Of a stretch of DNA of 64,000 nucleotides, positions 38,129-47,089 are shown one piece after another. A program made the position numbers and the translations under genes. How positions within the stretch are numbered: the first letter of the stretch is position 1; every line of letters starts with the position of its first letter. This DNA comes from Stenotrophomonas rhizophila (GTDB taxonomy: Bacteria; Pseudomonadota; Gammaproteobacteria; Xanthomonadales; Xanthomonadaceae): positions 1,159,586 through 1,223,585 of the forward strand of contig NZ_RJKV01000001.1 in assembly GCF_003751305.1 (NCBI RefSeq), read 5' to 3'. Below the pieces are notes generated by a model. The model was not told where the DNA came from. It did no database searches and saw only the letters and a list, made by a program, of their open reading frames with translations.

Positions 38129-38201
38129 GTAGTGCCGGCCGCCGGCCGGCTCCTCATGAGCGTGTTGGGTGCACGTGGAGCCGGCCAGCGGCCGGCACTA
38201 C
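38129..38201. repeat. Paired inverted SMAG repeats
   Basis: Copy one, 38129-38153, starts GTAGTGCCGGCC on the plus strand. Copy two, 38175-38201, has the same start on the minus strand. Each folds on GCCGGCC/GGCCGGC and the two can pair with each other. The minus-strand TAG at 38200-38198 is the stop codon of the adjacent permease gene. Confidence 0.75.
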
Positions 38202-39622
38202 TTGCGCAGACGGCTATGGCGATACCCATAACAGAAGTAGATCGCGAAACCACCCAGCGTCCAGAAGCCCATCAGCATCCAGTTGTGGGCCGTCATCGCC
38301 GTCAGCAGCGCGATGCAGCTGAGCACACCCAGGCTGCAGATCAGCCACGCCATCGGCATCCGGAACGGACGCGGCAGGTCCGGTTGGGTGCGGCGCAGGA
38401 TCAGTACGCCCGCGCAGACCGCCGCGAACGCGATCAGCGTGCCCATCGATGTCAGCTCACCGAGCACGTCGAGCGGGAACACCGCCGCCAGCAGCGCGAT
38501 GCCGATGCCGGTGATCACGGTGTTGATGTGCGGGGTGCGGTACTTGGGATGGATCTTGGTGAACAGCGGCGGCAGCAGGCCGTCGCGGCCCATGATCATG
38601 AAGATGCGCGGCTGCGCGATCACCATCACCAGCACCACCGAGGACAGCCCGATCAGCGCGCCGATCTCCACGACCACGCGCAACCAGCCCAGCTGCGGAT
38701 GCGCCGCCACCGCGGTCACCACCGGCTCATCGGTCCCGAGCAGCTGGTACGGCACCAGCCCGGTCATCACCGCGGCCATCGCGATGTACAGCACGGTGCA
38801 GATCACCAGCGAGAGCAGCATGCCGATGGGCATGTCGCGCTGCGGTTTGTGCGATTCCTGCGCGGCGACCGACACCGCTTCGAAACCGATATAGGCGAAG
38901 AACACCATCGCCGCACCGCGCAGCACGCCGTCGAAGCCGTACTTGCCGGGGCCTTCATTCTCCGGAATGAACGGGGTCCAGTTGGCCGGGTCCACGTATT
39001 TCCAGCCGACCACGATCACCAGCACGATCAACGCGGTCTTGAGCACCACCATCGCCATGTTCATGGCCGAGGACTTGCTGATGCCCACGTAGCACAGCCA
39101 GGTCAGCAGCAGCACCAGCACCGCGGCCGGGATGTTGGCGATGGCGCCGGTCGGGCGCAGCTGGCCATCCAGTGGCGCACTGACCAGCGCGGCCGGGAGA
39201 TGGATGTCGAAATGACTGAGCAGGCTCAGGAAATAGCCGGTCCAGCTGACCGCCACGGCCGAGGCGGAGACGCCATATTCCAGCACCAGCATCCAGCCGA
39301 TGAACCAGGCCGAGAGCTCGCCGAAGGTGGCATAGGTATAGGTGTAGGCACTGCCGGAGACCGGCACCATCGCCGCGAACTCGGCGTAGGCCATCGCGCA
39401 GAACGCGCAGCAGATCGCGGCCAGCACGAAGGACAGCATGATCGCCGGGCCGGCGTGGTTGGCCGCGGCCTGGCCGGTGATCACGAAGATGCCGCCGCCG
39501 ATCACCGCGCCGATGCCCAGCGCGGTCAGGCCCCAGGGGCCGAGGGTACGGCGCAGGCTCAGGCCGTTGGCGTCTTCATGGGCGGCGTGCGGATGCTTGG
39601 TGGCCCACAGTTGCTTGAACAT
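38198..39622 (-). CDS. APC-family amino acid permease
   Basis: A 474-residue inner-membrane transporter with about twelve to fourteen helices. The first helix GIGAVIGGGIFVITGQAAANHAG holds the G-x-G-x-x-x-G unwound substrate-binding segment of APC transporters. PVSGSAYTYTYATFGELSAWFIGW matches the cationic amino acid transporter subgroup. It is nearly collinear with the next permease gene, so the two arose by tandem duplication. Substrate is not determined. Its stop codon lies in a GTAG repeat. Confidence 0.92.
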   Translation of the reverse strand: MFKQLWATKHPHAAHEDANGLSLRRTLGPWGLTALGIGAVIGGGIFVITGQAAANHAGPAIMLSFVLAAICCAFCAMAYAEFAAMVPVSGSAYTYTYATFGELSAWFIGWMLVLEYGVSASAVAVSWTGYFLSLLSHFDIHLPAALVSAPLDGQLRPTGAIANIPAAVLVLLLTWLCYVGISKSSAMNMAMVVLKTALIVLVIVVGWKYVDPANWTPFIPENEGPGKYGFDGVLRGAAMVFFAYIGFEAVSVAAQESHKPQRDMPIGMLLSLVICTVLYIAMAAVMTGLVPYQLLGTDEPVVTAVAAHPQLGWLRVVVEIGALIGLSSVVLVMVIAQPRIFMIMGRDGLLPPLFTKIHPKYRTPHINTVITGIGIALLAAVFPLDVLGELTSMGTLIAFAAVCAGVLILRRTQPDLPRPFRMPMAWLICSLGVLSCIALLTAMTAHNWMLMGFWTLGGFAIYFCYGYRHSRLRK

Positions 39623-39659
39623 GGTTTGGATGTCTTCTCAGGCGCGACGTATCAAACGA

Positions 39660-39684
39660 CCGGGCCGGCACTGGGCCGGCCCGG
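39660..39684 (-). terminator. Hairpin between the two permease genes
   Basis: A perfect 9-bp stem CCGGGCCGG/CCGGCCCGG with a 7-base loop, just after the stop of the upstream permease on the minus strand. The tail is TCGTTTGAT, so termination may be partial. Confidence 0.5.
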
Positions 39685-39690
39685 CAGCAC

Positions 39691-41169
39691 TCAGGCGTTC
39701 TTCTTGTTCAGCTTGCTGTGGCGGATGCCGTAGCCGAAGTAGATGCACAGGCCCAGCAGGGTCCAGGCCACGAACAGGTGCCAATGCACCACGAACGCCT
39801 GGTAGAACAGGAACAGGCAGGCCAGGGCGCCCAGCGGGCAGATGACCCATACCATCGGTACGCGGAACGGGCGTTCCAGCTCCGGCCGTGTGTAGCGCAG
39901 GATCAGCACGCCGATACAGACGGTGGCGAAGGCCAGCAGGGTGCCCATCGAGACCAGCTCGCCGAGCACGTTCAGCGGCACGGTACCGGCCAGGGTGGCG
40001 GCAATGGCGCCGACAACGATGGTGCTCCAGTACGGGGTACGGAAGCGCTTGTGCACCTTGCCGAAGATCTTCGGCAGCAGGCCGTCACGGGAGATCGTGT
40101 AGGCGATGCGGGTCTGGCCCATCATCATCACCAGCACCACCGAGGAGAGGCCGGCGATCGCACCGATTTCCACCGCGGTCTTCAGCCAGGACAGGGTCGG
40201 GTAGGGCTCCAGCGCGGTCGCGACGGGCTTGTCCGTGCCCAGCAGGTGATACGGCATCATGCCGGTCAGCACGGCGCAGACGATGATGTAGACGATGGTG
40301 CACACGGCCAGCGAGCCGAGCAGGCCGATCGGCATGTTGCGCTGCGGGTCCTTGGTTTCGCCGGCGGCGGTGGAGACCGCATCGAAGCCGATGTAGGCGA
40401 AGAACACGATGGTTGCCGCACGGAACACGCCGCTCCAGCCGAACTCACCCGGCACGCCGGTGTTCTCCGGAATGAAGGGGGTCCAGTTGGCCGTATCCAG
40501 GTGCGCCGCGCCGAAACCGATGAACAGACAGATCACGGTGACCTTGATCGCGACGATGATCGCGTTGACGAAGGCCGACTGGGTCACGCCGACGTACAGC
40601 AGGCCGGAGACGGCCGCCACGATCAGTACTGCCGGCAGGTTGAACAGTTTGCCGGAGGAGATGAACTCATGGCCGGTCCAGGCGATGGGCGCAGCGCTGA
40701 GCGCATCGGGGAACGGCATGTTCAGCGTCGTGGTGATGAAGCTGATCAGGTACGCCGACCAACCCACCGCGACCGAGGCCGAGGCGAACAGGTACTCCAG
40801 CACCAGGCACCAGCCGATGAACCAGGCCATGCCTTCGCCGAGGGTGGCGTAGGAGTAGGAGTAGGCGCTGCCGGAGACCGGCATCATCGCCGCGAATTCT
40901 GCGTAGCACAGGCCCGCCAGTGCGCAGGCGAAGCCGGCGAACACGAACGAGAGCATGACGGCCGGACCGGCATGGTTGGCCGCAGCCTGGCCGGTCAGCA
41001 CGAAGATGCCTGCACCAATCACCGCACCAATGCCGAGCAGGATGAGATGTTTGGCGGTGAGGGTCCGTTTCAGCGTGACTTCGCCGTCCAGGCTGCCTTC
41101 GATGGGTTCGCCGGCATCGACGTGGCCGGCCGGTTCGACCGGCTTGACCCTCAACAGAGACTTCAGCAT
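39691..41169 (-). CDS. APC-family amino acid permease (paralogue)
   Basis: A 492-residue transporter with the same architecture as its neighbour: GIGAVIGAGIFVLTGQAAANHAG, then PVSGSAYSYSYATLGEGMAWFIGW. It has a longer hydrophilic N-terminus (about 40 residues). I chose the ATG at 41169, which has AGGGAA about 8 bases upstream; an in-frame start 24 bases earlier lacks this. It is upstream of the second permease and separated by a strong hairpin, so the two may be expressed unequally. Confidence 0.92.
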   Translation of the reverse strand: MLKSLLRVKPVEPAGHVDAGEPIEGSLDGEVTLKRTLTAKHLILLGIGAVIGAGIFVLTGQAAANHAGPAVMLSFVFAGFACALAGLCYAEFAAMMPVSGSAYSYSYATLGEGMAWFIGWCLVLEYLFASASVAVGWSAYLISFITTTLNMPFPDALSAAPIAWTGHEFISSGKLFNLPAVLIVAAVSGLLYVGVTQSAFVNAIIVAIKVTVICLFIGFGAAHLDTANWTPFIPENTGVPGEFGWSGVFRAATIVFFAYIGFDAVSTAAGETKDPQRNMPIGLLGSLAVCTIVYIIVCAVLTGMMPYHLLGTDKPVATALEPYPTLSWLKTAVEIGAIAGLSSVVLVMMMGQTRIAYTISRDGLLPKIFGKVHKRFRTPYWSTIVVGAIAATLAGTVPLNVLGELVSMGTLLAFATVCIGVLILRYTRPELERPFRVPMVWVICPLGALACLFLFYQAFVVHWHLFVAWTLLGLCIYFGYGIRHSKLNKKNA

Positions 41170-41340
41170 GCAGTGCTTCCCTAAAATGAACAAAGGTGAG
41201 GCGCGCGGTACATTGCCGCACGCCCTGATGGCGACTGGGCGCCCCAGCGGTGCGGGGCCCGCTGTACCTTAGCCAAAGCTGAAGCCGCTGTACAAGCACA
41301 AATGCAGCATGGTCGAGCGATAATCGGCCAAATCCGCACG

Positions 41341-41937
41341 ATGCCTGCACCTGCCATGTCGCTGAACCCCGAATCCGTTGCCATTCCTGACGCCGCCCTG
41401 CGCAGTCAGCTTGACAATTACGCCCGCCGACATCCGGAGCACGCGGCATTGGCTGACGAATTCAGCACAGTGCTGGACGATCCCGAGAACCCGTTCCTGC
41501 GCGAGCGCCTGGCCGGGCACTTCACCGGCAGCGCGTGGCTGGTCAGTGCCGATGGGCAGCGCGTGCTGCTGACCCACCACCGCAAGCTGGACCGCTGGCT
41601 GCAGCTGGGCGGGCACGCTGATGGCGAGCGCGATCTGGCCCAGGTGGCGCTGAAGGAGGCCGAGGAGGAATCCGGGCTGACCGCGCTGGTGCTGGAAGAT
41701 GGCGAGTTGTTCGACATCGACAAGCACTGGATTCCCGAACGCAAGGACGTCGCGGGGCATTGGCACTACGACGCCCGCTACGTCGTGCGGGCGCTGGGCA
41801 GTGAGCAGTTCGCGATCAGCGAGGAATCGCTGGCGTTGGCCTGGCGCGAGATCCGTGACGTGGCCAACGCGGCGATCGAGACCCCCGATGGGGATGATTC
41901 GCTGCCGCGCATGGCCAAACGCTGGCTGGCGCGGTGA
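41341..41937 (+). CDS. NUDIX hydrolase
   Basis: A 198-residue protein. The NUDIX box runs from G90 to about residue 112: GGHADGERDLAQVALKEAEEESG, given here only by position in part, with the usual REVxEE arginine replaced by lysine (KEAEEE). Metal-binding glutamates are kept. It should hydrolyse a nucleoside-diphosphate-linked substrate, which is not predictable. Possible starts are 41302, 41341 and 41356; none has a good Shine-Dalgarno sequence. It is convergent with serA, with a long palindrome between. Confidence 0.82.
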   Translation: MPAPAMSLNPESVAIPDAALRSQLDNYARRHPEHAALADEFSTVLDDPENPFLRERLAGHFTGSAWLVSADGQRVLLTHHRKLDRWLQLGGHADGERDLAQVALKEAEEESGLTALVLEDGELFDIDKHWIPERKDVAGHWHYDARYVVRALGSEQFAISEESLALAWREIRDVANAAIETPDGDDSLPRMAKRWLAR

Positions 41938-41938
41938 T

Positions 41939-41983
41939 TTAACGGGGACGGGGGTAGTTATTAACTACCCCCGTCCCCGTTAA
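41939..41983. repeat. 45-bp near-perfect palindrome at convergent gene ends
   Basis: Two 22-bp arms, 41939-41960 and 41962-41983, are exact reverse complements around a single T. The arms read TTAACGGGGACGGGGG and so on. The serA stop codon (41982-41980) lies inside the right arm, and the NUDIX stop ends 1 base before the left arm. One arm recurs at 22413. It probably serves as a bidirectional terminator; its origin as a mobile repeat is inferred. Confidence 0.8.
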
Positions 41984-43221
41984 TAAAGAACGCGGGTGCG
42001 CAGCGTGCCCGGGATCGCGGCCAGTTCGTCGCGCACGGCGCCGGCCTGGGCTTCGCTGGCGGTGATGTCGATCACCACGTAGCCGACCTTGGCGTCGGTA
42101 CGCAGGAACTGGCCGTCGATGTTGACGTTGTGGCGCGAGAAGATCTCGTTGACCTTGGACAGTACGCCCGGCACGTTCTGGTGGATGTGGAGCAGGCGCA
42201 GGCTCTCGGCGTGCTCGGGCAACGTCACTTCCGGGAAGTTGACCGCCGACAGGGTGCTGCCGTTGTCGCTGTAGCGCACCAGCTTGGCCGCCACTTCCAC
42301 GCCGATGTTGTCCTGCGCTTCCAGCGTGCTGCCGCCTACGTGCGGGGTCAGGATCACGTTGTCGTGCGCGGTCAGCGGAGAGACGAAGGCATCGCCGTTG
42401 CCCTTGGGCTCGACCGGGAACACATCCAGCGCCGCACCACCGAGGTGGCCCGAGCGCAGCGCTGCATCCAGTGCGTCGATGTCGACCACGGTGCCGCGTG
42501 CAGCGTTGATCAGGTGGGCCCCGGGACGCATCCGCGCCAGTTCATCGGCACCGATCATCCATTGCGTGGCGGGGGTTTCCGGCACATGCACGGTCACGAT
42601 GTCAGCGCGCGACAGCAGGTCATCCAGGCTGATCGCCGCGCGGGCATTGCCCAGCGACAGCTTGGTTTCCACATCGTGGAAGATCACCTGCATGCCCATC
42701 GCCTCGGCCATCACGCCGACCTGGGTGCCGATATGGCCGTAGCCGATGATGCCCAGCGTCTTGCCGCGCACCTCATGGCTGCCGGCCGCGGATTTGGACC
42801 AGCCGCCGCGATGGCATTCGGCGTTCTTCTGCGGGATGCCACGGGTCAGCATGATCGCTTCGGCGATCACCAGCTCGGCCACGCTGCGGGTGTTGGAATA
42901 GGGGGCATTGAAGACCGGGATGCCGGCCAGTTCCGCTGCCTCCAGGTCCACCTGGTTGGTGCCGATGCAGAAGCAGCCGACCGCCATCAGGCGCTTGGCG
43001 CTCGCGAGCACGTCTGCGCTGAGCTGCGTGCGCGAGCGGATGCCGACGATGTGGGCCTCGGCGATGCGGGCCTTCAATTCGTCTTCGGGCAGCGCCTTGC
43101 TGTGCAGTTCGATCTGCGAATAGCCGGCCGCGGTGAACACGTCGATCGCGGTCTGGCTGACCCCCTCGAGCAACAGTACGCGGATATCCTGCTTCGGGAA
43201 CGAGGTCTTTTTCGGCGACAT
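41980..43221 (-). CDS. serA: D-3-phosphoglycerate dehydrogenase
   Basis: A 413-residue NAD enzyme catalysing the first step of serine synthesis. The NAD loop is LGIIGYGHIGTQVG. Catalytic residues of the D-2-hydroxyacid dehydrogenase family are in INAARGTVVD (Arg), the acid region after ALDVFPVEP (Glu) and LTPHVGGST (His). A C-terminal ACT domain (about 340-413) should mediate serine inhibition. I chose ATG 43221 (SPKKTSFPKQDIRVLLLEG). SerA-type enzymes can reduce 2-oxoglutarate to D-2-hydroxyglutarate; the divergent gene encodes an enzyme likely to reverse that. Confidence 0.95.
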   Translation of the reverse strand: MSPKKTSFPKQDIRVLLLEGVSQTAIDVFTAAGYSQIELHSKALPEDELKARIAEAHIVGIRSRTQLSADVLASAKRLMAVGCFCIGTNQVDLEAAELAGIPVFNAPYSNTRSVAELVIAEAIMLTRGIPQKNAECHRGGWSKSAAGSHEVRGKTLGIIGYGHIGTQVGVMAEAMGMQVIFHDVETKLSLGNARAAISLDDLLSRADIVTVHVPETPATQWMIGADELARMRPGAHLINAARGTVVDIDALDAALRSGHLGGAALDVFPVEPKGNGDAFVSPLTAHDNVILTPHVGGSTLEAQDNIGVEVAAKLVRYSDNGSTLSAVNFPEVTLPEHAESLRLLHIHQNVPGVLSKVNEIFSRHNVNIDGQFLRTDAKVGYVVIDITASEAQAGAVRDELAAIPGTLRTRVLY

Positions 43222-43425
43222 GGGCGGCGTGCGACGTATGGCGGTGGAGCCCCCAACTATGCCAGAAGCCGGCCGCGATGGTGCGGTGCGCCAATCGACG
43301 TTCAAACGGTTTCAGATGCACCTATTTTCGTGAGTGCGTGTGGCCGTCACCGGCGCGCCTGCTACTGGACGCGGCCGGTAGCGGCTGGCAGGCTTGCGGG
43401 CTCCCCCGGCACCGCCAGACGCCCC

Positions 43426-44814
43426 ATGACCGATCCGCGCCTCGATTCGCTGCTGCACGCTTGCCCCGGCCTGCGCCTGAAGACCGATCCGGCCGATCTG
43501 GAGCACTACGGCCGCGATTGGACCCGGCGCTGGACCCCCGCGCCGCTGGCGATCGCCCTGCCGGGCACAGTGGAGGAGGTGCAGGCGATCCTGTGCTGGG
43601 CCAGTGCCCAGCACGTGGCCGTGGTGCCCTCCGGCGGCCGCACCGGCCTCTCCGGTGGCGCGGTGGCAGCACACGGCGAGCTGGTGCTCAGCCTGGAGCG
43701 GTTGAACAAGCCGCTGGCCTTCGATGCCGTCGACCGCACGCTGACCGTACAGGCCGGCATGGCACTGGAGGCGGTGCACAACGCCGCGCTCGAGCACGGC
43801 CTGATCTATCCGGTGGATTTCGCCGCACGTGGTTCGTGCTCGATCGGCGGCAACATCGCCACCAATGCCGGGGGCATCCGGGTGATCCGGTACGGCAATA
43901 CACGCGAGTGGATCGCCGGCCTGAAGGTGGTCACGATGGCCGGTGAGCTGGTCGAGCTCAACAAGGGCCTGATCAAGAATTCCAGCGGCTATGACTTCCG
44001 CCAGCTGCTGATCGGCTCGGAAGGCACGCTCGGCGTGATCGTCGAAGCCACCTTGAAGCTCACCGATCCGCCGCCGGCCAGCAACGTGATGCTGCTGGCG
44101 CTGCCCTCGTTCGAGGTATTGATGCAGGTGTTTGCCGCCTTCCGCGAGCGGCTGCAGCTGCAGGCCTTCGAGTTTTTCACCGACCGCGCGCTCGAGCACG
44201 TGCTGGCGCATGGCGCGCAGGCACCCTTCGACAAGGTCCATCCGTACTACGTGGTGACCGAATTCGCTGCCGGCGACGAGGCGCAGGAAGCCGCCGCGAT
44301 GGCCGCGTTCGAAGACTGCATGGAGCACGGCTGGGTCAGCGATGGCGTGGTCAGCCAGAGCGATGCCCAGGCCGCGCAGCTGTGGCGCCTGCGCGAGGGC
44401 ATCACCGAAGCGGTGGCGCGCTACAAACCCTACAAGAACGATGTCTCGGTGCGGATCTCGGCGATGCCGGCCTTCCTTGCCGAAACCCAGACGCTGATCG
44501 GGCAGGCGTACCCGCAGTTCGAGGTGGTCTGGTTCGGGCACATCGGCGACGGCAACCTGCACATCAACGTGCTCAAGCCGGACGAGACCGCCGATGCGGA
44601 GTTCCTGACCCAGTGCGAGCACGTCACCAAACTGCTCGCCGGAGTGCTGGCCCGTTTTGACGGCAGCATCTCGGCTGAACACGGGATCGGCCTGGTCAAG
44701 AAGGGCTACCTGGACAGCACGCGCAGCGCGCCGGAAATCGCACTGATGAAGGCGGTCAAACGTGCGTTTGATCCCCAAGCGCTGCTGAATCCCGGCAAGG
44801 TGTTCGACCTCTGA
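43426..44814 (+). CDS. FAD-linked oxidase, probably D-2-hydroxyglutarate dehydrogenase
   Basis: A 462-residue PCMH-type flavoprotein (GlcD/D2HGDH/D-lactate dehydrogenase group). The FAD-binding half has PSGGRTGLSGGAVA and SCSIGGNIATNAGGIRVIRYGNTREWI. The C-terminal oxidase half includes the metal-site HIGDGNLHINV and SAEHGIGLVKKGYL. Position back to back with serA, 204 bases apart, matches the serA-D2HGDH pairing described in pseudomonads, where this enzyme removes the D-2-hydroxyglutarate made by SerA. A D-lactate or glycolate role cannot be excluded. Electrons probably go to ETF or quinone. Confidence 0.88.
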   Translation: MTDPRLDSLLHACPGLRLKTDPADLEHYGRDWTRRWTPAPLAIALPGTVEEVQAILCWASAQHVAVVPSGGRTGLSGGAVAAHGELVLSLERLNKPLAFDAVDRTLTVQAGMALEAVHNAALEHGLIYPVDFAARGSCSIGGNIATNAGGIRVIRYGNTREWIAGLKVVTMAGELVELNKGLIKNSSGYDFRQLLIGSEGTLGVIVEATLKLTDPPPASNVMLLALPSFEVLMQVFAAFRERLQLQAFEFFTDRALEHVLAHGAQAPFDKVHPYYVVTEFAAGDEAQEAAAMAAFEDCMEHGWVSDGVVSQSDAQAAQLWRLREGITEAVARYKPYKNDVSVRISAMPAFLAETQTLIGQAYPQFEVVWFGHIGDGNLHINVLKPDETADAEFLTQCEHVTKLLAGVLARFDGSISAEHGIGLVKKGYLDSTRSAPEIALMKAVKRAFDPQALLNPGKVFDL

Positions 44815-44878
44815 AGCAAGACAGCGTTTCACGCAGCCTATACGCTCTGTGCTTTCCACCGCGAACGACAACCTGATG

Positions 44879-45172
44879 ATGCGTCCGATCCTGCTTCTTG
44901 CCGTGCTCGCCCTGCCGTTGTCGGCGATGGCCTCCAGTTTTGCCGGCAGCTCTGCCGGTTCCGCCTCTGGCGCGTCCTCGGCCGGTTCGTCCAGCTCGGG
45001 CGATGACAAGATCGTGCTCGATGCACGCGATGACGCCGCGGCCTTCGTGGCCAGCGACGGTGCGATCCGCGGTGCACGCCTGGAGGCAGCGCTGCTGCAC
45101 CTGCGCGAGCAGAGCGTTGCGCAGCAGCAGGCCAGCGACATGGTGCTGGCCAGGACCCTGCTGGCCCGCTGA
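44879..45172 (+). CDS. DUF2388-like exported small protein
   Basis: A 97-residue protein with a signal peptide (RPILLLAVLALPLSAMA), then a Ser/Gly/Ala-rich linker at about 18-40 and a compact conserved part containing DARDDAAAFVASDGAIRGA. This resembles the DUF2388 family of small periplasmic proteins, recalled rather than searched. ATG 44876 is equally possible. It overlaps the DUF4105 gene by 1 base (TGATG), and I recall the two families being neighbours in pseudomonads too, so they probably act together at the cell envelope. Confidence 0.75.
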   Translation: MRPILLLAVLALPLSAMASSFAGSSAGSASGASSAGSSSSGDDKIVLDARDDAAAFVASDGAIRGARLEAALLHLREQSVAQQQASDMVLARTLLAR

Positions 45173-46986
45173 TGCGAACGCTGGGTCAGGTCCGCCGCTG
45201 GCGTTGGGCGGTCCTGATCGCGTGGCTCGCCGCGCCGTTCGCACAGGCAGCGCTGCAGCTGGAGTTGCAGCCGCAGGGATTGAGCGCCGCGCAGAGCGTG
45301 GCCGCCGAGCGTGCGCTGCAGCAGGTACGCATGCGCATGCCGCCGTCGTGGCAGGGACGCTTCCAGCAGCCGGTGAAGGTCCGTTGGTCGGACACGTTGC
45401 CGGCCCATGTGCACGGCCGTGCCCGCAACGGCACGATCACCCTGCAGCGCGCACTGCTCGACAGCGTGCAGGAGGATCAACCATTGCCGCGCCCGCTCGA
45501 GGCGGCACTGATCCATGAACTGACCCACGTGCTGGACCGTTCGCCGCAGGGCGGCTGGTCACGCGACGCGCGGCTGCGCGACCTGGCCGGCTGGCAACGA
45601 CGCCCGTGGAAACTCGGCCGCACCGGCAACGCCTTCAGCGGGCGCAGCCCCGATGATTACGAGCGTGCCAGCCCGGCCGAGTTCCTGGCGGTCAACGCCG
45701 AGCACCTGCTGCTCGATCCTGATTACGCCTGCCGTCGACCGGCCGTCGCCGCGTGGTTCGCCGACCACCTGGGGCCGATCGTGCACGCGGTCGACTGCGA
45801 CACCCGTCTGCCGCTGATGCAGGCCGAAGAGGACGCGGGCGCTGCGACGCTGCTCGAGCTGGATCCGGCGCGGGTTTACGGCGTCGACTACCTGCTCGCC
45901 GAAGGCAATGACCAGCTGATGAGCCGCTGGGGCCACAGCATGCTGCGGCTGGTGATCTGCGCGCCGGGACGACCACGCGGGCCGGCCTGCCGGATGGATC
46001 TTTCCCATCACCGCGTGCTGTCCTACCGCGCCTTCGTCGGCGATGTACAGATCTCCAGCTGGCGCGGGCTGACCGGCGCCTATCCTTCGCGCCTGTTCGT
46101 GCTGCCGCTCAACCAGGTCATCAACGAATACGCCCAGGTGGAACTGCGCGGGCTCTCGTCTGTCCCGCTGGCGCTGGAGGCGCCGGACATCGCCAGCCTG
46201 CTGGAGCGTGTCGCGCAGGTGCACTGGAGCTATGACGGCCGCTATCTGTTCGTCAGCAACAACTGCGCGGTAGAGACCGGGAAGCTGCTGCAGGAAGGCG
46301 TGCCACGCCTGGCATCGCCCGGGTTGAACCGGCTCACGCCGCGCGGGCTGCTGTCCCGTCTGGAGCGCCTGGGCGTGGCGGATGCCAGCGTGCTGGCCGA
46401 TCGCGGGCAGGCGACGCGACAGGGCTATTACTTTGCCTCTGCCGAAGATCACTACCAGCAGTTGTTCGATGCGGCGCGCCAGCAGCTGCCGCTGGGCACG
46501 GCAGACGTCGGCCACTGGTTGCGGCAACCGGCCAGCGAGCGTGCACGCTGGGTAGAGCAGGGCGATCTGCGCGCGACGGCCGCCCTGCTGTTGCTGGAAC
46601 AGGCAGCACTGCGCCGCGAGGAACTGCGTGCGCGCGATGTGCTGAAACGGCTGCTGGGCGATCCGGACAACGCCGATGGCACGGCGCGCGACGCGCTGCG
46701 CGCATTGCTGGAAGACACCGGCCAGCTGATCAGTCCGGCCGCGCTTGTGCAGGGGGACGGCTACGGGCTGCCTTCGGCGGACGAGCGGGTGCAGGCCAGC
46801 GCGGCGGCGGCGCAGCTCAGCGCCCGGGGTGTGCCGGCCTGGCAGGCGTTGCAGACACAGCTCAAACACCGCCTGCCACAGGCACAGCAACGCGAACTGG
46901 CCCTGATCGACAGCAACCTGGCACGGATTGGCGCGCGCATGCGTGCGCTGGCGCGAGAGGACGAAGGACGGGTCGCACCGCACTGA
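45172..46986 (+). CDS. DUF4105 (Lnb N-terminal-like) envelope protein with an HExxH domain
   Basis: A 604-residue exported protein (signal WAVLIAWLAAPFAQA). Residues about 25-210 carry a zinc-protease-like motif HELTHVLD at 115-122. Residues about 225-400 resemble the DUF4105/Lnb N-terminal domain, with H255 in WGHSMLRLV and C365 in SNNCAVETG, which suggests an NlpC-like Cys/His pair acting on lipoproteins or lipids. The C-terminal 200 residues are helical and charged. The combination of a metalloprotease motif and a cysteine-acyl domain in one chain is unusual. The substrate is unknown. Confidence 0.82.
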   Translation: MRTLGQVRRWRWAVLIAWLAAPFAQAALQLELQPQGLSAAQSVAAERALQQVRMRMPPSWQGRFQQPVKVRWSDTLPAHVHGRARNGTITLQRALLDSVQEDQPLPRPLEAALIHELTHVLDRSPQGGWSRDARLRDLAGWQRRPWKLGRTGNAFSGRSPDDYERASPAEFLAVNAEHLLLDPDYACRRPAVAAWFADHLGPIVHAVDCDTRLPLMQAEEDAGAATLLELDPARVYGVDYLLAEGNDQLMSRWGHSMLRLVICAPGRPRGPACRMDLSHHRVLSYRAFVGDVQISSWRGLTGAYPSRLFVLPLNQVINEYAQVELRGLSSVPLALEAPDIASLLERVAQVHWSYDGRYLFVSNNCAVETGKLLQEGVPRLASPGLNRLTPRGLLSRLERLGVADASVLADRGQATRQGYYFASAEDHYQQLFDAARQQLPLGTADVGHWLRQPASERARWVEQGDLRATAALLLLEQAALRREELRARDVLKRLLGDPDNADGTARDALRALLEDTGQLISPAALVQGDGYGLPSADERVQASAAAAQLSARGVPAWQALQTQLKHRLPQAQQRELALIDSNLARIGARMRALAREDEGRVAPH

Positions 46987-47089
46987 ACCGCGTGTTCAGC
47001 GATGCCCGGAAGGTCAGCGTTGCTTCACCTGCTCTCACGGCGCGGCAGGTACGATCAAGTGTTGTTGACGTAATCGCAAGGAGTCCCTC

